DNA of 64,000 bases from JADHMP01 sp016779985 (GCA_016779985.1 JADHMP010000009.1:27860-91859); one strand, 5' to 3'. Shown: positions 18,392-27,638, numbered from the stretch's first letter. The notes: generated by a model not told the origin, from the sequence alone. Numbers and translations: made by a program.

Positions 18392-19227
18392 AAGTCTACG
18401 GTATTAATTAGTGTTCCAATGGAGTCAACTTGTATGGCAATTTTATCATCAGCTTGAAGACTAAAACCTGTTGGTGGGACAATCCCAGTTCCAGTCATTA
18501 AAAAACAGCCTTGAGCAAAGTCGATCTCCATAAACAAATAGTCTATCAATTCTTCAAAGGAGCGTTTAAGATTAGCTCTCGTTGTCTCACCACTAAATAT
18601 GGATTTGCCTTTTCGTTCAATGTCAATAGAAATCTTAGTCTTTTCTGGGAGGGGTTGATCGGTTAAATAAATACCTGGTCCTAAAGCTGTAGATCCGTTA
18701 TAGCTTTTTGCTTGCGGAAGATAAAGTGGATTTTCTCCTTCAATTGATCGGGAACTCATGTCGTTTCCAATGGTATATCCTATTATTGTTTTATTAGGAT
18801 GTATGACTAAAGTGAATTCAGGTTCTGGGACATTCCACTTACTGTCTTTTCTAACTCTGACCTTTTGCTCATGACCTCTAACTCGGTAGGCATTTGACTT
18901 AAAAAATAATTCGGGACGGGGAGCATCATATACCCGATCATAAAAATCACTACCACCACTTGTTGCTGATTCTTCCATACGAGCAGTTCTGCTTTTGAAA
19001 TAGGTGACACCTGCCGCCCAAACTTCTTGTGACCCAATAGGAGCAAGTAGTGCGGGATTATTGTCCACTTTAAAGCTACTATTTTCTTTTAAATGAGGAA
19101 TCTCTTGACGTAGTTTTTGGTATACGTTTTCTTCCAGTAATAAATCTCCAAAAACTGCTCCTTTATAATCATAATAAACCCCGTTATTTGCTATAATAAT
19201 TCCTTCCTTTGTATTGTATAGTATCAA
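18388..19227 (-). CDS. AraD1-type fumarylacetoacetate hydrolase family protein
   Basis: A 279-residue FAH-superfamily protein. The segment EVWAAGVTYFKSRTARMEES near 68-87 and YDRVYDAPRPELFFK near 97-111 are typical of the AraD1 group linked to 2-keto-3-deoxy-sugar-acid metabolism; PEPEFTLVI near 138 carries the metal-binding acidic residues and GYTIGNDMSSR follows. The start is a TTG at 19227; no ATG is in range. First gene of the four-gene operon. Likely role: dehydration or hydrolysis of a keto-deoxy sugar acid. Family firm, reaction inferred. Confidence 0.78.
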   Translation of the reverse strand: MILYNTKEGIIIANNGVYYDYKGAVFGDLLLEENVYQKLRQEIPHLKENSSFKVDNNPALLAPIGSQEVWAAGVTYFKSRTARMEESATSGGSDFYDRVYDAPRPELFFKSNAYRVRGHEQKVRVRKDSKWNVPEPEFTLVIHPNKTIIGYTIGNDMSSRSIEGENPLYLPQAKSYNGSTALGPGIYLTDQPLPEKTKISIDIERKGKSIFSGETTRANLKRSFEELIDYLFMEIDFAQGCFLMTGTGIVPPTGFSLQADDKIAIQVDSIGTLINTVDL

Positions 19228-19297
19228 TTTGATGTATCGTTTTGTTGTTAATTGCTCTTAAATGTAAAAAATTATTGAAGAATAGCTACCTTTAAAA

Positions 19298-19305
19298 CAA
19301 ACATA
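19298..19305 (-). promoter_or_regulatory. Candidate -7 promoter element of the sugar-acid operon
   Basis: The minus strand reads TATGTTTG, a match to the Bacteroidetes TAnnTTTG -7 element, 70 bases before the TTG at 19227. It lies in the narrow divergent region shared with the sugar dehydrogenase gene. No clear -33 element was identified. Confidence 0.35.
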
Positions 19306-19314
19306 GTAATACTT

Positions 19315-21078
19315 GTGGATTACTTAAAACTTAACCTTTATCAATTTTCAAAAAAACCAATTCAACTAGTTGTTTTTTATATTGTTTTGGTAGGGTTAGC
19401 ATCTTGCGATACTAAAGCAAAAAAAGACCACCTATTAAGTGAAAAAAAATATAGAAAAGGAGAATTGCCAGTACAAGAAGGGATGACTCTTTTTAATGAT
19501 AACTGCGCGAGTTGTCATAATTTTTTTTATACAGAAATGGGGCCAAACCTGAGTGGTATAACCGCTAAGATCGATAAAAAATGGTTAAAAAGTTTTATTC
19601 TAAATCCTCAAAAAATGATAGCTGAAGGAGACAAAAGAGCTGTTGAACAATTTGAAAGGTTTAACGTCTATATGCCAGCATTTTCTCATTTAGATGACAA
19701 TCAACTTGAAAACCTTTTGGCATTTATTCATAAACATGCTGAAGGGGAGAAAAAGAATAAAAACAAAAGAAAAGGGGGTTTGATAAACCCAATTTCAGAA
19801 AAAATACCTAAGTCAACTCATATGCTTTTTGTTGAAGAGTTTGTGACACTGCCACCAAGCGCTTCCATAGCTCCAGATACAAGAATTAACACTTTTCGAG
19901 CGATCTCAATAAAACAAAAAGAACGACTTTTTGTTGGCGATCTTAGGGGTGTTTTATTCGAAATTAGTGAAGGAGCAACAAACCCATATCTCAGTCTCAA
20001 AGAATCCATAAGTGAATTTATAGATCGTCCTGGCTATGGCACTGGCTTTGGAAGTTTTGCATTTCATCCAGAATTTGAAACAAATGGCCTCATGTATACA
20101 ACTCATACGGAAGCTTCCAATACTAAAAAAGCCGATTTTCACCTTCCTGAAGGGGTTACATCTAGGTTACAATGGGTTGTCTCTGAATGGGAAACAAAAG
20201 TACCAACAGAATCCAAATTCTCTGGGACAAGAAGAGAATTATTGCGCGTAGACATGATTGGATCTAGTCATGGGTTTCAGGACTTAACTTTTAATCCAAC
20301 CTCAAAGCCAAAAAGTGTTGATTATGGTTTACTTTATTTGGGCATAGGAGACGGTGCTGCAGCGCTTGCAGGATATCCTGAATTATGTAAAGATGAAAGT
20401 ACAATTTGGGGAAGTATCATTCGAATAGATCCTAGGGGAAGAAATAGTAGAAATGAACAATATGGTATCCCACAAGACAACCCTTTTGTAGAGGTAGACG
20501 GAAGTGTAGGTGAGGTTTGGTCAAATGGTTTTAGAAACCCACATCGTTTGGCATGGAATGCAAACGGAAATAAAATGCTAGTCTCAAATATTGGACAACA
20601 TAGTGTGGAAGAAGTAAATTTAGTTCTGAAAGGAGCAGATTATGGATGGCCCTATCGCGAGGGTAATTTTATTTTTGATGTCGATGCTAATCCTGAATTG
20701 GTTTATCCCTATGGGGATAAAACTGAAGACAATTATTTTGAACCGGTCATTCAGTTCGATCATGATGAAGGAAACGCAGTTTGCGGAGGTCATTTTTACT
20801 TAGGAGATAAAATAAAAAGATTAAAAGGTAAATATCTCTTTGGAGATATTGCAAGGGGAACACTTTTTGTGGCCAATGAAGCCGAACTTGTTCAGGGGAG
20901 TTCAGCTTCGATCCATAAAGTGGATTTGACTGTTGACGGGCAGCAAACTACATTACAAGAGATTAGACCCAACGAAAGAGTTGATTTAAGATTTGGACAA
21001 GACCTCGCTGGTGATCTATATCTTTTCACAAAAAGCAATGGAAAGGTTTATAAAGTTGTAAACTTTAAAGAGAAGTAG
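19315..21078 (+). CDS. Cytochrome c - PQQ-type sugar dehydrogenase fusion lipoprotein
   Basis: A 587-residue lipoprotein with GTG start: hydrophobic leader then lipobox LASC (lipidated Cys at 31). Residues about 50-145 form a mono-haem cytochrome c (CASCH at 64-68, distal Met in YMPAF near 121). Residues about 160-585 look like a six-bladed propeller of the soluble glucose/sorbosone dehydrogenase (GSDH) type, with WGSIIRIDPRGRN, NGFRNPHRLAWN and DYGWPYREG. Such enzymes oxidise sugars with PQQ in the periplasm, and the fused haem can pass electrons on. Divergent from the sugar-acid operon. Confidence 0.85.
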   Translation: MDYLKLNLYQFSKKPIQLVVFYIVLVGLASCDTKAKKDHLLSEKKYRKGELPVQEGMTLFNDNCASCHNFFYTEMGPNLSGITAKIDKKWLKSFILNPQKMIAEGDKRAVEQFERFNVYMPAFSHLDDNQLENLLAFIHKHAEGEKKNKNKRKGGLINPISEKIPKSTHMLFVEEFVTLPPSASIAPDTRINTFRAISIKQKERLFVGDLRGVLFEISEGATNPYLSLKESISEFIDRPGYGTGFGSFAFHPEFETNGLMYTTHTEASNTKKADFHLPEGVTSRLQWVVSEWETKVPTESKFSGTRRELLRVDMIGSSHGFQDLTFNPTSKPKSVDYGLLYLGIGDGAAALAGYPELCKDESTIWGSIIRIDPRGRNSRNEQYGIPQDNPFVEVDGSVGEVWSNGFRNPHRLAWNANGNKMLVSNIGQHSVEEVNLVLKGADYGWPYREGNFIFDVDANPELVYPYGDKTEDNYFEPVIQFDHDEGNAVCGGHFYLGDKIKRLKGKYLFGDIARGTLFVANEAELVQGSSASIHKVDLTVDGQQTTLQEIRPNERVDLRFGQDLAGDLYLFTKSNGKVYKVVNFKEK

Positions 21079-21180
21079 AATTATATGGATGAGCACTTTC
21101 TTTTTTAGATTTAGAATAGTTTATGACAGTACAGTATCAAAATGAATAGAAAACCAGCGTAATTTGAGAAAGCATTAATT

Positions 21181-22533
21181 ATGAAGAGAACGACATTTTT
21201 ATCAACCATGGCAACATCAGCTTTAGGGGCGGCAATTGTTCCAAACATGATTTCATGTCAGGCCACTTCCAAAAACGGATTGGGCTTAAAAAATTGGGCA
21301 GGAAATTATACCTACAAAGCAGCCGAGACCAAATTTCCTAAATCCATTGATGCCTTAAAAGATGCTTTTAAAGGACTTTCTAAGGCAAAAGCATTAGGTA
21401 CTCAACATTGCTTCAATGATATTGCTGATACAGCAGGAACACAATTAAGCACAAAGAACTTGAATGCGGTGCTCGAACTTAATGAAAAAGAAAGTTATGT
21501 TCTTGTTGAGTCTGGTATCAAATATGGTGATTTAGGAAAATATCTTCATACTAAAGGATGGGCCTTGCACAATTTAGCTTCATTACCCCATATCTCTGTG
21601 GGCGGTTCTTGTGCAACTGCTACCCACGGTTCTGGAATTAAAAATGGGAATTTAGCAACTGCCATGTTAGGGTTTGAATTATTGACCCCAAATGGAGAAG
21701 TGCTTTGGGTTGATGCTAATGCTAATGCTGATTTGTTTTTTGCGGCTGGAGTAAGTATGGGTGCTCTTGGAATTTTTACCAAAATAAAACTAGCCATTCA
21801 ACCTACCTTTTCTGTTTCACAAAAAGTATATGAAAATCTACCCATGGAAGCCTTAAAAGAAAATTTTGGTGCCCTCATGGGCTCAGGGTATAGTGTAAGT
21901 TTATTCACCCATTGGTTAGATAAAAACATCAATCAGGTGTGGGTCAAGTCAAGACAAGATCAAACCCAAGAATCACCAACAGACTGGTTTGGTGCTACAC
22001 CAGCTACTACTGATTTGCATCCTATTAAGGTGAACTCACCCATAAACTGTACTCCGCAAATGGGAGTGGCGGGACCATGGCATGAGCGCCTACCCCATTT
22101 TAAAATGGACTTCACACCGAGCAATGGAGAAGAATTGCAGTCAGAATTTTTTATCCCTAGGGAAAAAGCTTATGATGCTATTATGGCGGTTGAGGCTCTT
22201 CATTCAAAAATTGAGCCCTTGCTGTTTGTCACTGAAATACGTTGTATCGCTGCAGATGATTTTTGGATGAGCACAGCTTTCAAAAGAGAGAGCGTTGCAA
22301 TACACTTCACATGGAAACCAAATACACCAGGAGTGATGTCATTATTGCCTGAACTTGAGTCTGTTCTAAAACCTTTTGATGCGCGTCCACACTGGGGTAA
22401 AATTTTCACTCTACCTGCTGTTGAATTGGTCGATCGGTATCCTAAATTTGACGATTTTTTAAAATTAAAGCATAAACTAGATCCAAAAAATACAATGCAA
22501 AATAGGTATCTACAAAGAGCTTTAGCTCTTTGA
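21181..22533 (+). CDS. Exported FAD-linked polyol/aldonolactone oxidase
   Basis: A 450-residue flavoprotein of the vanillyl-alcohol/alditol oxidase type. The N-terminus is a leader with a possible lipobox (NMISC, Cys at 26). The FAD-binding core shows SVGGSCATATHGSG-like sequence near 139-152 and GALGIFTKIKL near 192-202; the C-terminal half matches the sugar-1,4-lactone oxidase domain (HWGKIF near 398). Substrates in the family are xylitol, sorbitol or aldonolactones. It follows the PQQ dehydrogenase gene by about 100 bases on the same strand, so both may serve periplasmic sugar oxidation. Confidence 0.83.
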   Translation: MKRTTFLSTMATSALGAAIVPNMISCQATSKNGLGLKNWAGNYTYKAAETKFPKSIDALKDAFKGLSKAKALGTQHCFNDIADTAGTQLSTKNLNAVLELNEKESYVLVESGIKYGDLGKYLHTKGWALHNLASLPHISVGGSCATATHGSGIKNGNLATAMLGFELLTPNGEVLWVDANANADLFFAAGVSMGALGIFTKIKLAIQPTFSVSQKVYENLPMEALKENFGALMGSGYSVSLFTHWLDKNINQVWVKSRQDQTQESPTDWFGATPATTDLHPIKVNSPINCTPQMGVAGPWHERLPHFKMDFTPSNGEELQSEFFIPREKAYDAIMAVEALHSKIEPLLFVTEIRCIAADDFWMSTAFKRESVAIHFTWKPNTPGVMSLLPELESVLKPFDARPHWGKIFTLPAVELVDRYPKFDDFLKLKHKLDPKNTMQNRYLQRALAL

Positions 22534-22549
22534 TTAAATGCTTTTAAAC

Positions 22550-22966
22550 TTAAAGCAATTGAAATTCTTCTTCTACCATTCTAACCAATTGCATCAGTTC
22601 TTCTGGACCTTGACTCAATGTCATTTTGGCCCTCTTATTGTTTAAAGTCACCATCATATAGCTGATATCTCTGATAGTCCTTCCTTACTGATCTTCATAA
22701 GCTGAGAATGGAAGCCCTTCGATTTGTTTTTTCAGTTCTCTAAACCTGTTGCTATTAATCTGAAGTGTGTCTTTTCCAATGCGAGTAACATTTTTCATGC
22801 CTTCATAGAGTAGAGTTTGGTTACTAAAAACTTCAAATCGATAGGTAGGACACTTTCCAAAGCAATTTGCACGCTCAATTTTTAATATGGATTCATCGGT
22901 TTTTCTATTTTGCATAGAAACACAGCCAATAAGGGTTAATAGGATAAGAAATAAGGGTGCTTTCAT
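22550..22966 (-). pseudogene. DUF6438-like lipoprotein gene with one in-frame stop
   Basis: From the ATG at 22966 the frame gives a lipoprotein leader (lipobox LIGC, Cys at 15) and a domain starting with ANCFGKCPTYRFEV, which resembles DUF6438. A TAA at 22685-22687 stops it at 93 residues, but the same frame continues for 44 more codons to a TAA at 22550. The extension (GRTIRDIS..., then GPEELMQLVRMVEEE) looks like the normal C-terminal end of that domain. So a single nonsense change probably truncates an otherwise intact gene. It lies one base after the metalloprotease stop, likely in one operon. Confidence 0.66.
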
Positions 22967-22967
22967 T

Positions 22968-24068
22968 TTATGGTAAATACTTTTTTAAATGTCTTTTTTT
23001 CATCATTAATGAAGTAGCGCAGCCCTTAAAATGGGCTAGTTTATTATTTTTTTCGGTTAATAAGTTTTCACTTTCAATGTTTTCTCTAATATAATCTCTC
23101 AGCCCGTTAAGCGTTTCATACTCATAAAAGGAAGAGACTTTTTGATCTTTGACTAGAACAACACTCGAAGGTTTATTGGAGAGAACATATACCCGCATCG
23201 TTTCAGTGAGATCCTCTGCAATATTTTTTGCAGCATAATCAGTTACAAAATCATCTGGATTTGCATCGAAATTTTCATCTGAGGAGTTTTCTTCTGGAAT
23301 GGTAGTCCAATAGTCATTATAAAATGGATATAAAAAAGAATTTTCCTTGGAGCATCCTTCTTGAAGATGATAGGTCTCACAATCTTCTTGAGTGACAAAA
23401 GGATCAATTTGAGATTCGTCCAGTGTAACTATATGACCTAACTCATGAACAATAGTTCCGTTGAGCCCACTTTCAAAATCAGTAAAAGCTGTCTGATAAG
23501 AAATATCAATAGCAACTCCAAAGAGCCATTTTGAAAGATCATCTTTTGTTGGTGAAACAAAGGCCGCAGTTCCAAACAGGTCATTTGATTATTTGTGTTC
23601 TCCAGCAAAAATGGCAAATTGATTTATCTTATCTAAATAACTTTTGGGTGAAACTTTTAAGATTTGATTCCATATCTCCTGATGTTTTTCTGTGTCTGCT
23701 TGATAGCTTTTTAAGGCATCCTCAACGTCATAATCTACAAGTTTTGTAATTGTATTTTCTGAAACGCTATGAAGTGTAATTTGTCCTTCTTCGATAGCCA
23801 CTGTATTACCACTGTCAAAATTATCAACTTGACTATCTTGTTCTTCTTCACTTTCATTGGCAGTATCTTCGGTTTCAGCAGTTGTATCGTGAGTAGATTC
23901 CTCAGTGGTTTCAGAAGAATCTTCCGTTTCTACAGTCGTGTCTGAGTCAGTTTGAGTGTTGCCAGAATCAACGTAGTAGTCTTCATAATCATTATAATAT
24001 CCATCGTCTTCGCCACTACAATTAAGCTAGAAGAATTGAACAGCAAAAATTAAAAGCCACTTTTTCAT
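22968..24068 (-). pseudogene. Zinc-metalloprotease lipoprotein gene with two in-frame stops
   Basis: One frame of 367 codons runs from ATG 24066-24068 to TAA 22968-22970 with no frameshift, but is broken by TAG at codon 14 (24027-24029) and TAA at codon 160 (23589-23591). Conceptually it encodes a lipoprotein leader (the TAG is at the -3 position of a lipobox ending LNC), a Thr/Glu/Asp-rich linker (about 22-75), a folded region, and a zinc site: HELGH at 208-212 and a later AEDLTE with the probable third ligand. All catalytic residues survive. Two internal restart pieces (70 and 76 residues) are unlikely to be functional. Confidence 0.72.
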
Positions 24069-24176
24069 ATAGAATTGGTTTTACAGGTTATTATTTAATA
24101 GTCTTCTAACGTTATTAATTATCCACAATCAGTTTATTTAAAAAATATTTAATAATGCCTTTTTGTAAAGAGATAA

Positions 24177-24200
24177 AAAACCCTCACATTGGAGGGTTTT
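24177..24200. terminator. Intrinsic terminator hairpin
   Basis: AAAACCCTC (24177-24185) pairs with GAGGGTTTT (24192-24200) around a 6-base loop, with an A-run before and T-run in the stem end. It lies just past the stop of the minus-strand secreted protein gene (24225) and so most likely terminates it. Confidence 0.75.
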
Positions 24201-24224
24201 AAAATAATAATCTAATTAAAATCT

Positions 24225-24968
24225 TTAGTTAATAGATTCGGCTATTTTTTCGCAAACAAATTTAGTATCAAATCCGCCAGAGATTCCTTGTTCATCATAG
24301 CTTTTTTGAGATTCTTTATAGGTGAGGTGATTCATTGCGTCTTCTAGAGTGAGAAATCCATCCCATGTCATGACGTTATGCTCTCCCCAATTTTTGGGAG
24401 AAATTCGATGCCCAGAAACCCATCCTGCTCTTCCGGCCTGATTTTGTTTCATTTGAGCTTCAAAATTCTTTTTGAAGGCTTTTTGACTGTCTAAAAAAAG
24501 TTGAGGTTCTTCAGCAAAACCAAAGTTATATAAACTGTATTTTGCAGTTTTTTGTCCAAATGCAGAATCTTGAATTTCCCAAATATACATTCCACCTTGC
24601 TCTACTTCATAAGAGAGCAACTCTTGAGGTACACCAAGTTTTTTACCAGCATTTGCCCACCACGCACCTGAATTAATATAAGATTTTAGATCACTATATA
24701 CAATCACAAATTGATACCAATTTCCTTCCAGTAGAGAGTTCAATTTTCCTCCAATAGGAACAGTTGGGTGAATGAATTTTTCTAAGGCCCAATAGTTAAA
24801 CTTTCCTTCTTTTACCGCTGTCTTGGCCATCTGAGACATATAGTTTTTTTCTACAGCTTCAAATTTTGCTTGATCTTCAACTTTTACATAAACTAAATGA
24901 TAAGCAGTTATCTGTGAATAAGAAAAAAAGGAAAAAGTTAAAAATGTAATAAATAATAGTTTTTTCAT
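24225..24968 (-). CDS. Secreted protein of unknown function, paralogue of the 28734 gene
   Basis: A 247-residue protein with a clear signal peptide (MKKLLFITFLTFSFFSYSQ). I do not recognise a named domain. It begins with AYHLVYVKVEDQAKFEAVEKNYM and has aromatic-rich positions (WWANAG, YIWEIQDS, WVSGHRISPKNWG). The overall pattern of two similar halves starting with a strand and a helix hints at a ferredoxin-like or NIPSNAP-like dimeric barrel, which is a guess. It matches the 28734 protein over most of its length. A TATATTTG -7 element lies 24 bases upstream. Confidence 0.8.
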   Translation of the reverse strand: MKKLLFITFLTFSFFSYSQITAYHLVYVKVEDQAKFEAVEKNYMSQMAKTAVKEGKFNYWALEKFIHPTVPIGGKLNSLLEGNWYQFVIVYSDLKSYINSGAWWANAGKKLGVPQELLSYEVEQGGMYIWEIQDSAFGQKTAKYSLYNFGFAEEPQLFLDSQKAFKKNFEAQMKQNQAGRAGWVSGHRISPKNWGEHNVMTWDGFLTLEDAMNHLTYKESQKSYDEQGISGGFDTKFVCEKIAESIN

Positions 24969-24991
24969 GTATGAATTAATTTATGATTTGA

Positions 24992-24999
24992 CAAATATA
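24992..24999 (-). promoter_or_regulatory. Candidate -7 promoter element
   Basis: TATATTTG on the minus strand, an exact fit to TAnnTTTG, 24 bases before the ATG of the secreted protein gene at 24968. The spacing suits a short 5' leader. The -33 element is unclear. Confidence 0.45.
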
Positions 25000-25095
25000 A
25001 AAATATTGTTTTAATAAAACCAGAGTTATTTAGAATGCACGTTTAAAAAAGACATAATTTGACCGTGTATCTTCGAATTATTATACTTTTGAAAT

Positions 25096-26241
25096 GTGAA
25101 TAGACTATATTTTTTCTTTCTTATCATTTCTTTTTTCCACATCCATTCGTGCGACAGTGGTTTATCAGGCGAATACATTTCAATTGAAAAGTTTAGAGAT
25201 TTAAAAGGTAGAGTGGTTTCAGATTCTATTTTTTTTGTAAGAGACAATAGAGACAACGGCCAGCTTAATTTAGAGGTTAAATTTAGTGTCTTCTTGTTAG
25301 ACGACAACATAGACTCTATCCAACTTCATTTTCCAGGGGGTAGCCCTGAAAAAGTAGAGCAAGACCTAAAACCTTCAATTTCCTATGATTCTTATGGACC
25401 AAAATCAGTAAATCTAGTTTTATCTCAAATAGATACAACTTATTATAATGAAGTCATTTCTTATAAAAACACCATAGATAATGATGATTATTTGAATATC
25501 GTTTACAGAGAATCAAACTGGGGGAGCTATACTAAAACAAACGATTCTGACTGGCTGGTGCTACCAAATCAGACTTCTGTCATTCTGAAAGAAGAAGAAG
25601 TTGAAGAAAACATGAATGCCAAAGTTGCTTCGGCTAAATTTAGTGGATTTGAGGATAAAATGATTCAAGGTTCAATTGAATATTGTGTAGCATTGAAAAA
25701 TCCAATAAATGTGAAGGTTACCCGAGACAATTACTTCGAGCTATGGTCTGATGATGACCTTCTTCTAAAAGGGCCTGGTTTTCAAAATGAGGAATGTTTT
25801 ACTCGTAATTTCACATTCGAAGGGAAAAATGAATTTGACCTTAAAATAAAAAGATACCCAGCCTTGTCAACAACAAATTGGAAAATTGCTACGGCAAGTG
25901 CTTCAGATACAACTTCTTTTGACGTCTATCAAGTTGCAACCGAGGACGAATTGGTTGGCTATGTTGATGTGTCAAGCTCAACCACAGTATACCTTAATTT
26001 TGAACAGAATGGCAACGAATTCAATTTTGGATTAGGAAACAGCCCTAGTCTACTTTTAGACGGAGATCCAATAACGATTTCCTCAGGACAAAATAAAGTT
26101 GTTTTTAGTCTTTTAGACGGTATTCCTTCCTCTTTTAAGGTTTTTAATAATCAAAATTCTATTGTGCCAAAAACTCTTCTAGAAAATGAATATTACTTGA
26201 CATTAACGATCAAAAAATTAGAATTAGAAGTTTTGAATTAA
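25096..26241 (+). CDS. Lipoprotein of unknown function
   Basis: A 381-residue protein starting with GTG (the ATG overlapping it at 25094 runs straight into TGA). The leader ends in a probable lipobox HSC, Cys at 19. The rest is strand-rich and acidic, with many short Ser/Asp/Asn-rich turns, and looks like two or three beta-sandwich units; I recognise no family. It is divergent from the 24225 gene with about 127 bases between starts. No operon partner. Likely surface- or outer-membrane-attached. Confidence 0.7.
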   Translation: MNRLYFFFLIISFFHIHSCDSGLSGEYISIEKFRDLKGRVVSDSIFFVRDNRDNGQLNLEVKFSVFLLDDNIDSIQLHFPGGSPEKVEQDLKPSISYDSYGPKSVNLVLSQIDTTYYNEVISYKNTIDNDDYLNIVYRESNWGSYTKTNDSDWLVLPNQTSVILKEEEVEENMNAKVASAKFSGFEDKMIQGSIEYCVALKNPINVKVTRDNYFELWSDDDLLLKGPGFQNEECFTRNFTFEGKNEFDLKIKRYPALSTTNWKIATASASDTTSFDVYQVATEDELVGYVDVSSSTTVYLNFEQNGNEFNFGLGNSPSLLLDGDPITISSGQNKVVFSLLDGIPSSFKVFNNQNSIVPKTLLENEYYLTLTIKKLELEVLN

Positions 26242-26504
26242 TTGTAAATGATCAATCATATAGATTAGATTAAAAAATCCTCCAAATAGAGGTTTGAATT
26301 TTACAAAAAATGACTATTGTTTGAAATCAACTAATTCTAAATATAATTCATCTTGATTTTTTTTGGAAGTACTTTCATGCATAGACGTCATTTGATCCAT
26401 AAAGGTAGGTTTTGGTTAAGCCTTTCAAAAATAACATGACTAATGGGTGGTATGCAAAATTGCTTCTAGCACTTATTTGGTTCAAATACCAAGCCAGTCA
26501 TTTT

Positions 26505-27398
26505 TTAATCATCCAAATACAAACTGAAAAATGTCCAAATTTCTTTCTCTAAATCTAGATAAGTTGGGTGACCATGTCCACCATTTATTATCTTATACAT
26601 CCACACTTGATTATTTGTTTTAGAATTCTTGTATCGATCAATGGCAATTAAGGTCTTATCTATAGCTGAGTTGCTGAATAGTGTATCTTGTTGCCTCGTA
26701 TCATAATTTATCTGTCGAGTTCTGAAATCAATCATATCAACTGTGGGTATGTAAGGTCCATAACCTTGTTGATTTGTCATATCGCCATCCCAATTCGTAA
26801 TTTGGTCATGAGTGCCATTGAGCATAAATGTTGGGATAGCTTTTGCTTGCTCACACTGATCATAAAATTCCTTCATAAAACAACTTATGATAGGAGCTGC
26901 AGCTTTAAAAACTCCTTCTGTTTGACAACTTAATAAATTGCAAAAATCGCCACCATTTGAGAATCCAGTTATAAACACATTGTTTTTACTGAGGTTGTAT
27001 TTATTTTGAAGAGAATGGGTCAGTATCTTCACAAACTTTACATCATTCACTTTAAGGTTTTTGTGAAAATTGTAGCCCACTTGCCAAAAAGCCTTGCCCT
27101 TTTCATCCTTGAGGCCCTGAGGATAGCAAACAACAAACCCGTTTTGATTGGCTATTTGATTGAACTTATTGTCACAATTAATGTCAAGCGCACTGCCAGA
27201 ATAGCCATGAAAAACAAAAACCAATGGTGCATTTGCTTTTCTGTTTTTTGGAATGTGAAGATAATAGTTACGTTCAATAGAATCAATTATCACTTTATGG
27301 ACGCGCACTTTCTTTGATGCTGAAATTGGTGCTTCTTGAGCACTTGCAACACCTAAGAATAAAACTATTGGGATGATACTAAAAATAAAATTTCTCAT
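26505..27398 (-). CDS. Secreted esterase, PHB depolymerase / CE1 (LpqC) type
   Basis: An exported alpha/beta-hydrolase of 297 residues. An in-frame ATG at 27437 would add 13 residues, but the ATG at 27396-27398 begins a normal signal peptide (MRNFIFSIIPIVLFLGVASAQ), so I prefer it. The oxyanion FVFHGYSGSA is near 62-71, the nucleophile in FITGFSNGGDF near 142-152, an Asp in NGTHDQITNW and the His in GGHGHPTY near the end. Family members cleave feruloyl, acetyl or polyester bonds; in a polysaccharide degrader, removing acyl groups from glycans is likely. Confidence 0.82.
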   Translation of the reverse strand: MRNFIFSIIPIVLFLGVASAQEAPISASKKVRVHKVIIDSIERNYYLHIPKNRKANAPLVFVFHGYSGSALDINCDNKFNQIANQNGFVVCYPQGLKDEKGKAFWQVGYNFHKNLKVNDVKFVKILTHSLQNKYNLSKNNVFITGFSNGGDFCNLLSCQTEGVFKAAAPIISCFMKEFYDQCEQAKAIPTFMLNGTHDQITNWDGDMTNQQGYGPYIPTVDMIDFRTRQINYDTRQQDTLFSNSAIDKTLIAIDRYKNSKTNNQVWMYKIINGGHGHPTYLDLEKEIWTFFSLYLDD

Positions 27399-27479
27399 AT
27401 TCCTATTTTTAAGATAGAAAGAATTTATAAAAATCAATTAGTATTACTAAAAAAAACAGTTTTCATAAAAACTCAATTT

Positions 27480-27541
27480 TTGATCATTTTTACTCATTTT
27501 TGAGCAATATTTATCTTTTTTTGATGATTTTACTCATTTTT
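27480..27541. repeat. Pair of near-identical T-rich direct repeats
   Basis: Two copies of a TTGAT(C/G)A - T run - ACTCATTTTT unit at 27480-27501 and 27521-27541, 40 bases apart (about four helical turns), with a partial third copy (ACTCAATTTT) at 27471. They sit between two divergent genes starting at 27398 and 27639, a place where regulator sites are expected, but the low complexity makes this uncertain. Confidence 0.4.
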
Positions 27542-27638
27542 TATTTCAATTTATTTTGTGTGGGTTTACAAAAATTCTTTTACTAACCCTTTAAAATAGG
27601 TTATGAAATTATATTTATATTAATTCTAAATTCCTCTT

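Noticed and set aside
22550..24068. Stop-codon reassignment as explanation of the in-frame stops
   Set aside because: TAA and TAG end other genes in the window at normal sites, and no recoding signal such as a SECIS or pyrrolysine element was seen; point mutation or sequence error is simpler.
26242..26504. Minus-strand fragment of about 30 codons (MDQMTSMHEST...) near 26330-26420
   Set aside because: It has a slightly coding look, but a stop lies immediately upstream, there is no clear start signal, and I cannot tie it to any family.
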